From: Polaromonas sp. AET17H-212
GTDB lineage: Bacteria > Pseudomonadota > Gammaproteobacteria > Burkholderiales > Burkholderiaceae_C
Direction: 5' to 3'
Length of the DNA: 64,000 nt
Assembly: GCF_002379085.1 (NCBI RefSeq)
Contig: NZ_NBZW01000005.1
Location: 62,001 to 126,000, forward strand
The notes under the pieces were generated by a model that was given only the letters and a program-made list of their open reading frames with translations, was not told the origin of the DNA and ran no database searches. A program made the position numbers and the translations under genes. The first letter of the stretch is position 1, and every line of letters begins with the position of its first letter. Shown here one piece after another: positions 27,068-37,489 of this stretch.

Positions 27068-27616
27068 ATGCGTATCCCCCTGCTTCTCACCTGCCTTCTG
27101 CTGGCCGCCACTGTGCAGGCTGCACCCGGTCAGTCTGGTGACGATATGGACAAATTCCTCGCCGACAAGGGCCTGCTCAACCGGATTGGCCAAGTGGGGC
27201 AATCGGTCAGCCACAAGGCGTCCGAGCTGGTGGTCAACGCCATGGGCTTCCTGGGCGTGCCTTACCGGCGCGGCGGCAACACCGCTGAGTCCGGGGTGGA
27301 CTGCAGCGGTTTTGTGAAAGCCATCTACGAGCAGACCGTGGGCCTGGTGTTGCCGCGCCGCGCCGAACAGCAGGCCGCCGCCACACAGAACATCGACAAA
27401 ACCGAGTTGCAGCCCGGCGATCTGGTGTTTTTCAACACCATGAAGCGGGCCTTCAGCCATGTCGGCATTTATGTCGGTGAGGGCAAATTCATCCATGCGC
27501 CCAAGCCCGGTGCCGAAGTGCGGGTTGAAAGCCTGAGCGTCGCTTACTGGGCCCGCCGCTTCGACGGTGCGCGCCGCGTCCAGCGCACCGCTCAGGCCAA
27601 CGCGACCGGCGAATAA
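27068..27616 (+). CDS. NlpC/P60 (C40) cell-wall endopeptidase
   Basis: 182 aa. A Sec signal (MRIPLLLTCLLLAATVQA) sends it to the periplasm. The NlpC/P60 domain spans about 50-165, with catalytic Cys79 in VDCSGFVKAIYEQ, His131 in FSHVGIYVGEG and third residue His143 in FIHAPKP. Such enzymes cut D-glutamyl-meso-diaminopimelate bonds in peptidoglycan peptides. The start ATG at 27068 gives the signal. A possible promoter is TTGACG with TAACCT about 18 bp downstream, just before the ATG, so it may be leaderless or weak. No neighbours in the pathway. Confidence 0.88.
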   Translation: MRIPLLLTCLLLAATVQAAPGQSGDDMDKFLADKGLLNRIGQVGQSVSHKASELVVNAMGFLGVPYRRGGNTAESGVDCSGFVKAIYEQTVGLVLPRRAEQQAAATQNIDKTELQPGDLVFFNTMKRAFSHVGIYVGEGKFIHAPKPGAEVRVESLSVAYWARRFDGARRVQRTAQANATGE

Positions 27617-27709
27617 CAGGCGGCCGCCCGCGGCCCCCTTCTCGCGCTTCTTCGCTCTTCTTCTCTTTTCCGTCTTTTTTCCTGCCGGCCCTGCCTCGGC
27701 AGGCTGGCC

Positions 27710-28708
27710 TCAATCGGCCTTGACGCCGGCCTCCCGGATCACCTTCGCCCATTTGGTCGTCTCCAGCGCAATAAAGGCGTCGAACTCCTCCGGCGTGCTG
27801 CCGACACCGAAAGTCCCCATGGCATCGAGCCGCGCACGTGTTTCATCGCTGCGGATGATGCGCCCGACCTCGTCCGACATGCGCCGGACGATGTCCTTCG
27901 GGGTGGCCGCCGGCGCCAGCATGCCGGCCCAGGTGCTGCCGGTGAAGCCGGCAAAACCCTGCTCGATGAAGGTCGGGACGTCCGGTACCGCCGGCAGGCG
28001 GCGGTCGCTCGCGACGCCGATCAGCCGCACCCGGCCCGCCTTGCCCTGGTTGATCAGCCCGGTCGGTGCGTCAAAAAACAGCTGGATCTGCCCGCCTATC
28101 AAATCCGTCAGGGCCGGCACCGCGCCGCGGTAGGGAATGTGCACCATGTAGGTCTTGGTGATGGACTTGAGCAGCTCGCTGGTCAGGTGGGCAGCTGACC
28201 CGTTGCCGGAAGAACCGAAGCTGACCTTGCCGGGGTGGGCACGCGCGTAGTCAATCAGCTCTTTTGCCGTCTTGAAGGGCGCGTCGTTGTTGACGGCAGC
28301 CAGCAGCGGCGACACCCCCATCAGGGACACGCCGGTCAGATCCTTGCGCGGGTCGTAGGGCAGCTTGGGGTACAGCGTGGTGTTGGCGGCATAGGCGGCA
28401 ATCACCACGGCAAAGGTGCTGCCGTCAGCCGGCGCCTTGGCCAGCAAGTCCACCCCGATGATGCTGTTGGCGCCCGGCTTGTTGTCGATGGTCACGGTTT
28501 GCTGCAGCCGGTTCTGCAGGCCCACCTGCACAATGCGCGCCATCTGGTCGGTGAAGCCGCCCGGCGTGTAAGGCACGATGATGCGGATCGGCTTGTTCGG
28601 CCAGGCGCTCTGGGCCAGCAGGGGCGCACAGACGGTGGCCGCACCGGCCGTGATGGCCAGGTTGAAACGGCGGCGGGACAGGGAACGCGGGGACACAGGT
28701 GCAGACAT
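27710..28708 (-). CDS. Bug/TctC-family periplasmic solute-binding protein (orphan)
   Basis: 332 aa. The signal has an Arg-rich twin-arginine-like motif (SLSRRRFNLAITAGAATVCA) and ends near LAQSA. The mature protein begins WPNKPIRIIVPYTPGGFTDQ, the TctC/Bug opening, and has VTIDNKPGANSIIGVDLLAK, SFGSSGNGSAAHLTSELL and IPYRGAVPALTDLIGGQIQL. It is the second orphan binding protein of this type in the window, only distantly similar to the first (12141-13112). No TctAB membrane genes are adjacent; the ligand is unknown. Confidence 0.87.
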   Translation of the reverse strand: MSAPVSPRSLSRRRFNLAITAGAATVCAPLLAQSAWPNKPIRIIVPYTPGGFTDQMARIVQVGLQNRLQQTVTIDNKPGANSIIGVDLLAKAPADGSTFAVVIAAYAANTTLYPKLPYDPRKDLTGVSLMGVSPLLAAVNNDAPFKTAKELIDYARAHPGKVSFGSSGNGSAAHLTSELLKSITKTYMVHIPYRGAVPALTDLIGGQIQLFFDAPTGLINQGKAGRVRLIGVASDRRLPAVPDVPTFIEQGFAGFTGSTWAGMLAPAATPKDIVRRMSDEVGRIIRSDETRARLDAMGTFGVGSTPEEFDAFIALETTKWAKVIREAGVKAD

Positions 28709-28828
28709 GGCTTCTCCAGAAGGTGGACTTCATTCTGGACCCCTGTACCGGCAGTGACCAGCGGGTTTGCCCCCGAAACATAACGCGCCTGACTGCGGGC
28801 AGATCCCTGCGCGACGCGGACAGTCAGT

Positions 28829-30217
28829 TCAGTCAGTCCGCCCCGTGGGTCGAACCAAACTCACCAGATTGCCAGCGGCCGCGGCCCCACAACGCTTGAT
28901 GCGGTCTCGTGCCTCGATCACTGACGGGTGGTCGCCGTACCGTCCGATCTCTCCCAATGGATTGAGGCGCGACCCCTTCGCCCAGGCCGCAAGCGCAGGG
29001 TGCGCGGCACGCGCTCGTTCATTGGCCATGTTCGCCAGAAAAGCAGTGAGGTAGTCCTTGTTCGCATCCCAGTAGGAAATCGGAGGAAACAATCTGTTTT
29101 TCTCTTCGTCTGAGCCAAGCATGGCCTCGGCAGCACCCAGCATCGCAAACTGGAAGCAGGCGAAACCCCAGATGAACGGCTGAACCGTGATCCGGCCAGG
29201 CTCAAAGATCGGACGCAGCGCAGGCCGGGCCAGGCCTCTGGCAGCGCAGTGAATGTGCAGCGTTCGCGTTGTGGTCGGCACCTGGCCTTGGTCCAGCGTG
29301 ATCATGTCGGAGCCGATCTCGCGTACATGACCCAGGCGCACCACATTCTTGATCCGGCGCAACAGGTCAAGCTCGGATTCGCTGATGACAGCACCGCGGC
29401 ACATGCTCGGCGCCACCTCGGGGTCGATGCGCAGGAAAAAACCCTGCGCCTCCAGACGGCGGTACAGGTCGGGGATGGATTCAGCCTGTGCCATCTCTTC
29501 AAGCTGGATGGCGATGCCGCGATAGAGGTCTGGCAGCAAGGTGTGCGGCTGGTAAAACCGGCGATTGAGCCACCACCCTTCGCGCGGTTTGACCCAGCGA
29601 ATGGCATCGGGCGCAACGCCTTGTTCAAGCAGCCAGACGCAGGTGTCGACAGCTGTTTTTCCAGCGCCGATGACGACAAAGTCTTCTGGTTTCTGATCGA
29701 TGCACGCGATCGCGCCTGCCGGAACGCAGCGCACACCGTCTGCCACTTCAAAGGGGGGCGGACTGGTCGCGGGGATGCTGCCTTCCAGGTAGGTCGTGTC
29801 AATCGTCTTGCGCTTGACGCGCACGTCCCAGGTTTCCTTGGTGAGCCTGGAGCCAAAACCCTGCTGACCCAGATGGTCGCAGTTGGGGAAATACCGGACG
29901 CGACCGCTGGAAAGAAAGCGGTGCTTCATTACCCCCCCGAAATACGATCGGATGTCGTCGGCACTGGCAAGTTCGTAATACCCTGCGTTCAGGCCGGTGT
30001 CATCGATGGCATCCTGACCCATCGGGGTAGAGTCCACGCCATAAAAAGCCGAGGGCTGATGGAGGCGCACATAGGGGTAGGCATCGATCCAGTGCCCGCC
30101 GGGTGCGTGGCGCCGGTCCACCATGGTGACGGTGGCGTCGGTATGGGTTAACAGGGCGTCGGTGATGGCCATGCCGGCAGCACCCGCGCCGATCACCAGA
30201 TAGTCGGTTTCAATCAT
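28829..30217 (-). CDS. FAD/NAD(P)-dependent oxidoreductase (monooxygenase-like)
   Basis: 462 aa. The FAD Rossmann motif is YLVIGAGAAGMAITDAL (about 6-22), followed by DRRHAPGGHWIDAYPYVRLH. A second dinucleotide motif is FVVIGAGKTAVDTCVWLLEQ (about 179-198). The layout resembles flavin-containing monooxygenase-like proteins, although the classical FMO fingerprint FxGxxxHxxxY is not clear. The substrate is unknown. Codon use seems less GC-biased in places than in neighbours, so acquisition by transfer is possible. Stands alone; 325 bp of non-coding DNA lies upstream. Confidence 0.75.
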   Translation of the reverse strand: MIETDYLVIGAGAAGMAITDALLTHTDATVTMVDRRHAPGGHWIDAYPYVRLHQPSAFYGVDSTPMGQDAIDDTGLNAGYYELASADDIRSYFGGVMKHRFLSSGRVRYFPNCDHLGQQGFGSRLTKETWDVRVKRKTIDTTYLEGSIPATSPPPFEVADGVRCVPAGAIACIDQKPEDFVVIGAGKTAVDTCVWLLEQGVAPDAIRWVKPREGWWLNRRFYQPHTLLPDLYRGIAIQLEEMAQAESIPDLYRRLEAQGFFLRIDPEVAPSMCRGAVISESELDLLRRIKNVVRLGHVREIGSDMITLDQGQVPTTTRTLHIHCAARGLARPALRPIFEPGRITVQPFIWGFACFQFAMLGAAEAMLGSDEEKNRLFPPISYWDANKDYLTAFLANMANERARAAHPALAAWAKGSRLNPLGEIGRYGDHPSVIEARDRIKRCGAAAAGNLVSLVRPTGRTD

Positions 30218-30542
30218 GCTTTTACTTCCTCTTTGGTTGGTGGTAACAAGCCATCAAGGAAGCCGGCGCATTAACGCGTGCTGAGTCACGCTGGGTGGGT
30301 GGCGCTGGGACCTTTTTTGGGTCTAAAGTACACGGCACGCAATGCCGTGTCAAGGACTGCGGAACCACCAAGCTCCCTGCGGGACGCCATCCGCTGGGTT
30401 CCCAGGGGCTTGCGCTTGAGCGAAGTTCAAACAGGGACTCGACGCGGGTCTTGGAAAAATATAATCCCGAACCCCAATCCGGATATTGGTCGGCAGCTAC
30501 TAAACTTATAGCAACCTGGTGCTCACCCAGCGCCCTTGGAGC
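30218..30542. other. 325-bp intergenic region with a hairpin and element B
   Basis: Holds an 8-bp hairpin ACACGGCA-CGCAA-TGCCGTGT (30330-30350), an AT-containing stretch AAAATATAATCC that could be a promoter, and an element B copy at its right end. Short ORFs here look non-coding. Confidence 0.45.
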
Positions 30543-30549
30543 CTACTTG
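30495..30549 (+). repeat. Element B, copy 8 (overlaps the lpdA stop codon)
   Basis: AGCTACTAAACTTATAGCAA, then CAGCGCCCTTGGAGCC. It begins in non-coding DNA and its right edge covers the lpdA stop (30543-30545). Confidence 0.7.
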
Positions 30550-32378
30550 CGCGCCGGCGGCAAGTCGGTACAGCTGCCGTGCGCCACTTCCGCCGCCATG
30601 CCCATGCTTTCGCCCAGCGTCGGGTGCGGGTGAATCGTCTTGCCGATGTCCACCGCATCCGCACCCATTTCGATCGCCAGTGCAATCTCGCCGATCATGT
30701 CGCCGGCGTGCGTGCCGACGATGCCGCCACCGAGAATCTTGCCGTGGCCATGCGCCTCGGGGGAGTCATCAAACAGCAGCTTGGTGAAACCTTCGTCGCG
30801 GCCATTCGCAATGGCGCGCCCGGAGGCGTTCCACGGGAACAGCCCTTTCTTGACCTTGATGCCTTGCGCTTTCGCCTGGTCTTCAGTCAGGCCGACCCAG
30901 GCAATTTCGGGGTCGGTGTAGGCCACGCTGGGAATCACGCGGGCATTGAAGGCGGCGCTGGCCAGATCCTTGTTGCCCTGCAGCTCGCCGGCAATCACTT
31001 CGGCGGCCACATGCGCTTCATGCACGGCCTTGTGGGCCAGCATGGGCTGGCCGACGATGTCGCCGATGGCGAAAATGTGCGGCACGTTGGTGCGCATCTG
31101 GATGTCGACCGGGATGAAGCCGCGGTCGCTCACACTGACACCGGCCTTGTCGGCCGCAATTTTTTTGCCGTTCGGTGTGCGGCCCACGGCCTGCAGCACC
31201 AGGTCGTAGGTTTGCGGCTTTGGCGCGCCCTCGCCTTCAAACGTCACCTCGATGCCCTGGGCCGTTGCCTTGGCGCCGACGGTTTTGGTCTTGAGCATGA
31301 TGTTGTCGAAACGCGGCGCGTTCATTTTCTGCCAGACCTTGACGAGGTCGCGGTCCGCGCCCTGCATCAGGCCGTCCAGCATTTCCACCACGTCCAGGCG
31401 CGCGCCCAGCGTGGAATAGACCGTGCCCATCTCCAGCCCGATGATGCCGCCGCCGAGGATCAGCATGCGTTTGGGAACTTCTTTCAGCGCCAGGGCGCCG
31501 GTTGAATCGACCACGCGCGGGTCTTCCGGCATGAAAGGCAGGCGTACCGCCTGCGAGCCGGCCGCGATGATGCAGTTCTTGAAGGCAATGGTCTGCTTCT
31601 TGCCTGTTTTTTCCTGTGCGCCACCGGCGGTTTCTTCCACCTCCACATGGTTGGCGCCAACGAAGGCGCCATAGCCGCGCACCACGGTGACCTTGCGCAT
31701 TTTGGCCATCGCGCTGAGCCCCCCCGTCAGCTTGCCGACGACTTTTTCCTTGTGGGTACGCAGCTTGGCAATGTCGAGCACCGGCTCACCGAAGCTCACG
31801 CCCAGGCTGTCGAAATGTTTGACTTCGTCCATCACCGCCGCCACATGCAGCAGCGCCTTGGACGGGATGCAGCCGACATTCAGGCAGACGCCGCCCAGGG
31901 TGGCGTAACGCTCGACGAGGATGACTTTCAGGCCGAGGTCGGCGGCGCGAAAAGCCGCCGAATAACCGCCGGGGCCGGCGCCGAGCACCAGCAGGTCGCA
32001 GTCCAGGTCGGCCTGGCCGAAAAAACTGGCGGCGGCTGGTGCGGCGACGGGTGCCGGCGCTGCTACCTTTTCAGGAGCTGCCGGCGCAGATACAGCGGGG
32101 GCTGGCGCCTGTTTTTTCTCTGAAACGGGGGCGGCGGCGCCTTCGGCGTCCAGCGTCAGCACGACCGTGCCCTGTTTGACCTTGTCGCCCAGCTTGACCT
32201 TGAGTTCCTTGACCACGCCGGCATGGCTGGACGGAATTTCCATCGAGGCCTTGTCGCTTTCCACGGTCAGCAGGCTCTGGTCGGCCGCGATGGTGTCGCC
32301 GGGCTTGACCAGCAGTTCGATCACGGTGACCTCGTCGAAGTCCCCGATGTCGGGAACGGTAATGTCTATCAATGCCAT
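30543..32378 (-). CDS. lpdA: Dihydrolipoyl dehydrogenase (E3) with an N-terminal lipoyl domain
   Basis: Re-oxidises the dihydrolipoyl groups of the pyruvate dehydrogenase complex, passing electrons via FAD to NAD+. 611 aa, longer than plain E3 because residues about 1-78 are a lipoyl domain (lysine in [13 protein letters not shown]), then an Ala/Pro linker carrying an element B copy. The E3 part has [17 protein letters not shown], the redox disulfide in [22 protein letters not shown] motif [13 protein letters not shown] and the C-terminal active His in [11 protein letters not shown]. Start at 32378 follows GGAGACAAGA. The lipoyl part is nearly the same as that of aceF, pointing to duplication. 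Confidence 0.95.
   Translation of the reverse strand: MALIDITVPDIGDFDEVTVIELLVKPGDTIAADQSLLTVESDKASMEIPSSHAGVVKELKVKLGDKVKQGTVVLTLDAEGAAAPVSEKKQAPAPAVSAPAAPEKVAAPAPVAAPAAASFFGQADLDCDLLVLGAGPGGYSAAFRAADLGLKVILVERYATLGGVCLNVGCIPSKALLHVAAVMDEVKHFDSLGVSFGEPVLDIAKLRTHKEKVVGKLTGGLSAMAKMRKVTVVRGYGAFVGANHVEVEETAGGAQEKTGKKQTIAFKNCIIAAGSQAVRLPFMPEDPRVVDSTGALALKEVPKRMLILGGGIIGLEMGTVYSTLGARLDVVEMLDGLMQGADRDLVKVWQKMNAPRFDNIMLKTKTVGAKATAQGIEVTFEGEGAPKPQTYDLVLQAVGRTPNGKKIAADKAGVSVSDRGFIPVDIQMRTNVPHIFAIGDIVGQPMLAHKAVHEAHVAAEVIAGELQGNKDLASAAFNARVIPSVAYTDPEIAWVGLTEDQAKAQGIKVKKGLFPWNASGRAIANGRDEGFTKLLFDDSPEAHGHGKILGGGIVGTHAGDMIGEIALAIEMGADAVDIGKTIHPHPTLGESMGMAAEVAHGSCTDLPPARK
32061..32118 (+). repeat. Element B, copy 9 (in the lpdA linker)
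   Basis: TGCTACCTTTTCAGGAGCTG, then CGGCGCAG, then GCGGGGGCTGGCGCC and T6. Read antisense it encodes [17 protein letters not shown], part of the Ala/Pro linker between the lipoyl and E3 domains. Confidence 0.8.
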
Positions 32379-32398
32379 GTCTCTTGTCTCCGCTTGAT

Positions 32399-32983
32399 TT
32401 ACTTTTTCAGCTTGACGGTGAACAGTTCCACCGAGCCGCCGGAGTTCTTGTCAAACTCGCAGCCCGCGTGCACGCCGGCCAGGGCCACTTCGCGCGCCGT
32501 TTTCGCCTTGCCCCAGGTGGCATGCATGGCCCCCAGTGCAAAGCTGCGCCCCGAGCCGATGGCCCAGAACTCCTTGAATTCAAAAACCTCACGGTAGCTG
32601 TAAAGCCCGTAAATGCCGGTGGCGTTGGCAATCAGCGCGCTGAACTGGCTGGACTCGTAGGGGTCGTTGTCGTCTTCCTTGGTCTGCAGGAAAAAGGTGT
32701 CTTTCAGCACGGGATGCAGCTTGTTGAAGGTGTCGAACACCTCGTCCTTGCTGCCCAGCCGGAGCTGGTCCTTGGGCAGTGCCGCCATGGCCTTGCGCAG
32801 CACCGGAAAATGCGCCGCCGTGCCGGCCATGCCGACGTAGCTGCCGCCGGCCGGTGTCTCGACCTTGAAGATCTTCTCGTTGGCCTCGAAGCGGCTGCTC
32901 AGGCGCGTATCGCCGAAGGTGATCAGCGCGTCGGTGGCGATCACGGCCTGCCCGGCTCTACGGACGGCGACCAGAGTGGTCAC
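32399..32983 (-). CDS. HslV-like threonine protease, probable betaproteobacterial proteasome homologue (BPH)
   Basis: 194 aa with the proteasome-family Ntn-hydrolase pattern. After Met removal, Thr is the first residue ([17 protein letters not shown]), aligning with HslV TTIVSVRRNGHVVIAGD, including the Asp at position 17. The equivalent of catalytic Lys33 is in ANEKIFKV. Later blocks are [14 protein letters not shown] (like AGFAGGTADA) and [18 protein letters not shown] (like GSGGNYALAAARAL). BPH proteins are a known HslV-related group in betaproteobacteria. The start is GTG at 32983, overlapping the aceF stop by 4 bp (GTGA), so it is translated with the pyruvate dehydrogenase genes. Substrate and regulator are unknown; no HslU is here. 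Confidence 0.7.
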   Translation of the reverse strand: MTTLVAVRRAGQAVIATDALITFGDTRLSSRFEANEKIFKVETPAGGSYVGMAGTAAHFPVLRKAMAALPKDQLRLGSKDEVFDTFNKLHPVLKDTFFLQTKEDDNDPYESSQFSALIANATGIYGLYSYREVFEFKEFWAIGSGRSFALGAMHATWGKAKTAREVALAGVHAGCEFDKNSGGSVELFTVKLKK

Positions 32984-34668
32984 AAAAGAACCCGACGGAA
33001 GTCACCCAGGATCTGGCCCAGGTAGGCATTGAAGCGCGCGGCCGAGGCGCCATCGATGACGCGGTGGTCATACGACAGCGACAGCGGCAGCGTCAGGCGC
33101 GGCACGAACTCTTCCTTGTCGGCGTTCCACACCGGTGTCATCGCGCTCCTGGACAGGCCCAGGATGGCGACTTCTGGCGCGTTGATGATGGGCGTGAAGT
33201 GGGTGCCACCTATGCCGCCCAGCGAAGAAATCGAAAAGCAGCCACCGGTCATTTCGGCCGGCGACAGCTTGCCGTCGCGCGCCTTCTTGGCCAGCTCGCC
33301 CATTTCCTGGCTGATCTGCAGAATGCCTTTTTTGTCGGCATCACGCAGCACAGGCACCATCAGCCCGTTGGGCGTGTCGGCCGCAAAACCGATGTGGAAA
33401 TACTGCTTGTAGACCAGCGCATCGCCGTCCAGGCTGGTATTGAACTCTGGAAACTTCTTGAGCGCAGCCACCACGGCCTTGATGACAAAAGCCAGCATGG
33501 TGACCTTGACGCCGCTTTTTTCGTTGTCCTTGTTGGTCGCCACGCGGAAGGCTTCGAGCTCGGTGATATCGACCTCGTCGTTGTTCGTGACGTGGGGAAT
33601 CATCACCCAGTTGCGGTGCAGGTTGGCGCCGCTGATCTTCTTGATGCGGGACATGTCCTTGCGCTCGACCGGGCCGAACTTGGTGAAGTCCACCTTGGGC
33701 CAGGGCAGCAGGTCCAGGCCGGCGCCGCCGCCGGACGAGGCCGGGGCTTTGGCGGCCTGCGCCTGGGTGCGTGCTTCGCCGGCCATCACCGCCTTGGTGA
33801 AGCCCTGCACGTCGTCCAGCGTGATGCGGCCTTTGGGGCCGCTGCCCTTGACCTCCGCCAGGGGAACGCCGAGTTCGCGCGCGAACTTGCGCACCGACGG
33901 CGAGGCATGCGGCAGGTTGCCCGTGGGTGCGGACGGTTCGTGCGCCGGCAAGGCGGCCGGCTGCACAGCGGCTGGCGCCGGCGCGCTGGCCTGGCTGGCA
34001 GCGGGCGCGGCAGCGGCGGCGGGTGCCGCTGCCGGAGCCGGAGCGGATGCAGGTGCCGCAGCAGAGGCCGGTGCCGAAGTGCCTTCCAGGATCGCGAGCA
34101 GGTCGCCAATGTTGATCTTGTCGCCGAGCTTGACCTTGAGTTCCCGGACCACGCCCGACACCGACGACGGAATCTCCATCGAGGCCTTGTCGGACTCCAC
34201 GGTCACCAGCGACTGTTCGGCCTTCACCGTGTCGCCGACCTTGACCAGCACCTCGATGACGGCCACGTCCTTGAAGTCACCGATGTCCGGCACACGAACC
34301 TCGACCGGGCCGGCGGCAGCCGCGGGCGCGGCCGAAGATGCTACTGAAACAGTAGCTGCCGGCGCAGCTGCGGCGGGGGCTGGCGCCTGTTTTTGTTCTG
34401 AAACAGGAGCCGTAGCGGGCGTGGCAGCGCCCTCGCCGTCGAGCGCCAGCACGACCGAGCCCTGCTTGACCTTGTCGCCCAGCTTGACCCTGACTTCCTT
34501 GACCACGCCGGCCTGGCTCGAGGGAATTTCCATCGAGGCCTTGTCCGATTCGACCGTGATCAGCGACTGCTCCGCCTTGACGGTGTCACCTGGCTTGACC
34601 AGCAGCTCGATGACCGTTACCTCGTCAAAGTCCCCGATGTCGGGAACCTGTATGTCTACCAATGCCAT
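32980..34668 (-). CDS. aceF: Dihydrolipoamide acetyltransferase (E2) with two lipoyl domains
   Basis: Core of the pyruvate dehydrogenase complex; transfers acetyl from lipoamide to CoA. 562 aa: lipoyl domain 1 (about 2-78), Ala/Pro linker with element B, lipoyl domain 2 (about 120-195), each with [13 protein letters not shown]; a long Ala-rich linker; the E1/E3-binding domain (about 265-300, [18 protein letters not shown]); and the catalytic domain ending [15 protein letters not shown] with the active His and Asp. The start at 34668 follows GGAGACAAGA; longer frames upstream are not needed. It overlaps the BPH gene by 4 bp and follows aceE. Confidence 0.96.
   Translation of the reverse strand: MALVDIQVPDIGDFDEVTVIELLVKPGDTVKAEQSLITVESDKASMEIPSSQAGVVKEVRVKLGDKVKQGSVVLALDGEGAATPATAPVSEQKQAPAPAAAAPAATVSVASSAAPAAAAGPVEVRVPDIGDFKDVAVIEVLVKVGDTVKAEQSLVTVESDKASMEIPSSVSGVVRELKVKLGDKINIGDLLAILEGTSAPASAAAPASAPAPAAAPAAAAAPAASQASAPAPAAVQPAALPAHEPSAPTGNLPHASPSVRKFARELGVPLAEVKGSGPKGRITLDDVQGFTKAVMAGEARTQAQAAKAPASSGGGAGLDLLPWPKVDFTKFGPVERKDMSRIKKISGANLHRNWVMIPHVTNNDEVDITELEAFRVATNKDNEKSGVKVTMLAFVIKAVVAALKKFPEFNTSLDGDALVYKQYFHIGFAADTPNGLMVPVLRDADKKGILQISQEMGELAKKARDGKLSPAEMTGGCFSISSLGGIGGTHFTPIINAPEVAILGLSRSAMTPVWNADKEEFVPRLTLPLSLSYDHRVIDGASAARFNAYLGQILGDFRRVLL
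34339..34396 (+). repeat. Element B, copy 10 (in the aceF linker)
   Basis: TGCTACTGAAACAGTAGCTG, then CGGCGCAGCTGC, then GCGGGGGCTGGCGCC and T5. Read antisense it encodes [17 protein letters not shown] between lipoyl domains 1 and 2. Its 3' half matches the lpdA copy closely. Confidence 0.8.
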
Positions 34669-34711
34669 GTTCTTGTCTCCAGTTCGTCCGTGTTTTTTCT
34701 GCGCGTGGTGA

Positions 34712-37489
34712 TCAGGCGTAAAGCGGGTTGACCTTGTCGGCATGGATGCCGTATTTCTTGATCGCCTCGGCGACCTTGGCCACCGGCACGGTGCCTTCTT
34801 CGCTGAGCGCCTTCAGCGCGGCCACCACGATGTAGTGGCGGTTGATCTCGAAGTGCTCGCGCAGCTTGCTGCGGAAGTCGCTGCGGCCGAAGCCGTCGGT
34901 GCCCAGCACCTTGTAGGTGCGGCCCCGCGGAATGAAGGAACGGATCTGCTCGGCATAGGCTTTCATGTAGTCGGTCGAGGCGACCACCGGTCCCGTGTGC
35001 TTCTCGAGCTGCTGGCCCACGAAGGGAACACGCGGCGTGTCCAGCGGGTGCAGCAGGTTCCAGCGCTCGGCATCCTGGCCGTCCCGCGTGAGTTCGTTGA
35101 AGCTCGGGCAGCTCCAGACGTTGGCGGCGACGCCCCAGTCTTTTTCCAGCAGTTCCTGGGCGGCGACGGACTCGCGCAGGATGGTGCCGGAGCCGAGCAG
35201 TTGCACGCGCGGCGCCGTCCCGGCCTGGCCCTTCGCCAGCCCCTGGCCGCCTTCCTTGAGCAGGTACATGCCCTTGACGATCTGCGCCTCGGTGCCGGGT
35301 GTCAGGCCCGGCATCGCGTAGTTCTCGTTGAGCAGCGTGATGTAGTAGAAAACGTTTTCCTGGCGCTCGACCATGCGCTTGAGGCCGTCCTGCATGATCA
35401 CCGCCACCTCATGGGCATAGGTCGGGTCGTAGCTGACGCAGTTGGGAATGGTGCCGGCCAGGATGTGGCTGTGGCCGTCCTCGTGCTGCAGGCCTTCGCC
35501 GTTGAGCGTGGTACGCCCGGAGGTGCCGCCCAGCAGGAAACCACGCGCCTGCATGTCGCCGGCCGCCCAGGCCAGGTCGCCGACGCGCTGGAAGCCGAAC
35601 ATCGAGTAGTACACGTAGAACGGGATCATGATCCGGTTGTTCGTGCTGTAGGAGGTGGCCGCCGCGATCCAGCTGCTCATGCCGCCGGCCTCGTTGATGC
35701 CTTCCTGCAGGATCTGGCCCTTTTTGTCTTCCTTGTAGTACATCACCTGGTCTTTGTCGACCGGGGTGTATTTCTGGCCTGCCGGGTTGTAGATGCCGAT
35801 CTGGCGGAACAACCCTTCCATGCCGAAGGTGCGGGCCTCGTCCACCAGGATGGGCACCACGCGCGCACCCAGCGCCTGGTCACGCAGCAACTGCGTCAGG
35901 AAGCGCACATAGGCCTGGGTGGTGGAGATTTCGCGGCCTTCCGGCGTCGGCTCGATCACCGACTTGAAGGACTCCAGGGACGGCGCCGTGAAGCTCTCGT
36001 CGGCCTTGGTCCGGCGGTGCGGCAGGTAGCCCCCGAGGGCCTTGCGGCGCTCGTGCAAGTATTTCATTTCAGGCGTGTCGTCGGCCGGCTTGTAGAACGG
36101 CACTTCCGGCAGCTGGCTGTCAGGAATCGGGATGTTGAAGCGGTCACGGAAGGCCTTGATGTCCTCGTCGGACAGTTTCTTGGTCTGGTGGACGTTGTTC
36201 TTGCCTTCGCCGATCTTGCCCATGCCAAAACCCTTGACGGTCTTGATCAGCAGCACGGTCGGCTGGCCGGTGTGGTTGACCGCCTTGTGAAACGCCGCAT
36301 AGACTTTTTTCGAGTCGTGGCCGCCGCGGCGCAGGTCGAAGATTTCCTCATCGGTCATCTTGGAGACCATCTCCAGCGTCTCGGGGTTCTGGCCGAAGAA
36401 ATGCTTGCGCACATAGGCACCGTCGTTGGCTTTCATGGCCTGGTAGTCGCCGTCGGGCGTGTCCATCATGACCTTGCGCAGCGCACCGTTCTTGTCGCGC
36501 GCCAGCAGCGGGTCCCAGTTGCTGCCCCAGACCAGCTTGATCACGTTCCAGCCCGAACCGCGGAACTCGCCCTCGAGTTCCTGGATGATCTTGCCGTTGC
36601 CGCGCACCGGGCCGTCCAGGCGCTGCAAATTGCAGTTGATGACGAAGATCAGGTTGTCGAGGTTCTCGCGGGCCGCCAGGCTGATCGCGCCCAGCGACTC
36701 CACCTCGTCCATCTCGCCGTCGCCGCAGAACACCCAGACCTTGCGGTTCTCGGTGTTGGCAATGCCGCGCGCGTGCAGGTACTTGAGGAAACGCGCCTGG
36801 TAAATCGCCATCAGCGGACCCAGGCCCATGGAGACCGTGGGGAACTGCCAGAACTGGGGCATCAGCTTGGGGTGCGGATAGCTCGACAGGCCCTTGCCAT
36901 CGACCTCCTGGCGGAAGTTCAGCAGTTGCTCTTCGCTGAGCCGCCCTTCGAGGTAGGCGCGGGCATACACACCGGGCGACACATGGCCCTGGATGTAGAG
37001 GCAGTCGCCGCCGTGCTCCTTGCCGGGTTCGGCGCTTTCCGCGTGCCAGAAATGGTTGAAGCCGGCGCCAAACAGGCTGGCCAGCGAAGCAAACGAACCG
37101 ATGTGGCCGCCGAGGTCACCACCGTCGGCCGGGTGCAGGCGGTTGGCCTTGACGACCATGGCCATGGCATTCCAGCGCATGTAGGCGCGCAGGCGCTGCT
37201 CGATCAGCAGGTTGCCGGGAGAAGGTACCTCGTCGCTGGGTTCGATGGTGTTGACATAACCGGTGGTGGCGGAGAACGGCGTGTCGATGCCCTCCTGGCG
37301 CGCCTGCTCCAGCAACTGCTCCAGCAGGAAGTGGGCACGTGCGCGGCCCTCGTCGTTGCTGGGGCTGTTGGCAATGACGGCACGCAACGCATCAATCCAC
37401 TCGCGGGTCTCCTGGGCGTCCGTGTCCTGGACCTCGTTGGCGGCCTTGCCCAATGTGTCGGCACGTGCCTGTTCCGGATTTGCAGCCAT
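34712..37489 (-). CDS. aceE: Pyruvate dehydrogenase E1 component (homodimeric)
   Basis: Decarboxylates pyruvate with thiamine diphosphate and reductively acetylates the E2 lipoyl group. 925 aa, close to the length of the E. coli-type alpha2 enzyme. The TPP/Mg motif runs from [20 protein letters not shown] to [20 protein letters not shown]. The first block after the flexible N-terminus is [16 protein letters not shown]-like. The active-site loop region [20 protein letters not shown] ([11 protein letters not shown]) is present. First gene of the operon aceE-aceF-BPH-lpdA. ATG at 37489 has GGAGACAAGA, as do aceF and lpdA. The promoter lies in 37490-37771; a TTGACG...TAGGAA pair about 16 bp apart is a candidate. 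Confidence 0.96.
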   Translation of the reverse strand: MAANPEQARADTLGKAANEVQDTDAQETREWIDALRAVIANSPSNDEGRARAHFLLEQLLEQARQEGIDTPFSATTGYVNTIEPSDEVPSPGNLLIEQRLRAYMRWNAMAMVVKANRLHPADGGDLGGHIGSFASLASLFGAGFNHFWHAESAEPGKEHGGDCLYIQGHVSPGVYARAYLEGRLSEEQLLNFRQEVDGKGLSSYPHPKLMPQFWQFPTVSMGLGPLMAIYQARFLKYLHARGIANTENRKVWVFCGDGEMDEVESLGAISLAARENLDNLIFVINCNLQRLDGPVRGNGKIIQELEGEFRGSGWNVIKLVWGSNWDPLLARDKNGALRKVMMDTPDGDYQAMKANDGAYVRKHFFGQNPETLEMVSKMTDEEIFDLRRGGHDSKKVYAAFHKAVNHTGQPTVLLIKTVKGFGMGKIGEGKNNVHQTKKLSDEDIKAFRDRFNIPIPDSQLPEVPFYKPADDTPEMKYLHERRKALGGYLPHRRTKADESFTAPSLESFKSVIEPTPEGREISTTQAYVRFLTQLLRDQALGARVVPILVDEARTFGMEGLFRQIGIYNPAGQKYTPVDKDQVMYYKEDKKGQILQEGINEAGGMSSWIAAATSYSTNNRIMIPFYVYYSMFGFQRVGDLAWAAGDMQARGFLLGGTSGRTTLNGEGLQHEDGHSHILAGTIPNCVSYDPTYAHEVAVIMQDGLKRMVERQENVFYYITLLNENYAMPGLTPGTEAQIVKGMYLLKEGGQGLAKGQAGTAPRVQLLGSGTILRESVAAQELLEKDWGVAANVWSCPSFNELTRDGQDAERWNLLHPLDTPRVPFVGQQLEKHTGPVVASTDYMKAYAEQIRSFIPRGRTYKVLGTDGFGRSDFRSKLREHFEINRHYIVVAALKALSEEGTVPVAKVAEAIKKYGIHADKVNPLYA

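Noticed and set aside
30295-30633. 112-aa ORF in the gap before lpdA
   Set aside because: It covers a hairpin, element B and the lpdA 3' end, lacks a ribosome site, and looks like non-coding DNA.
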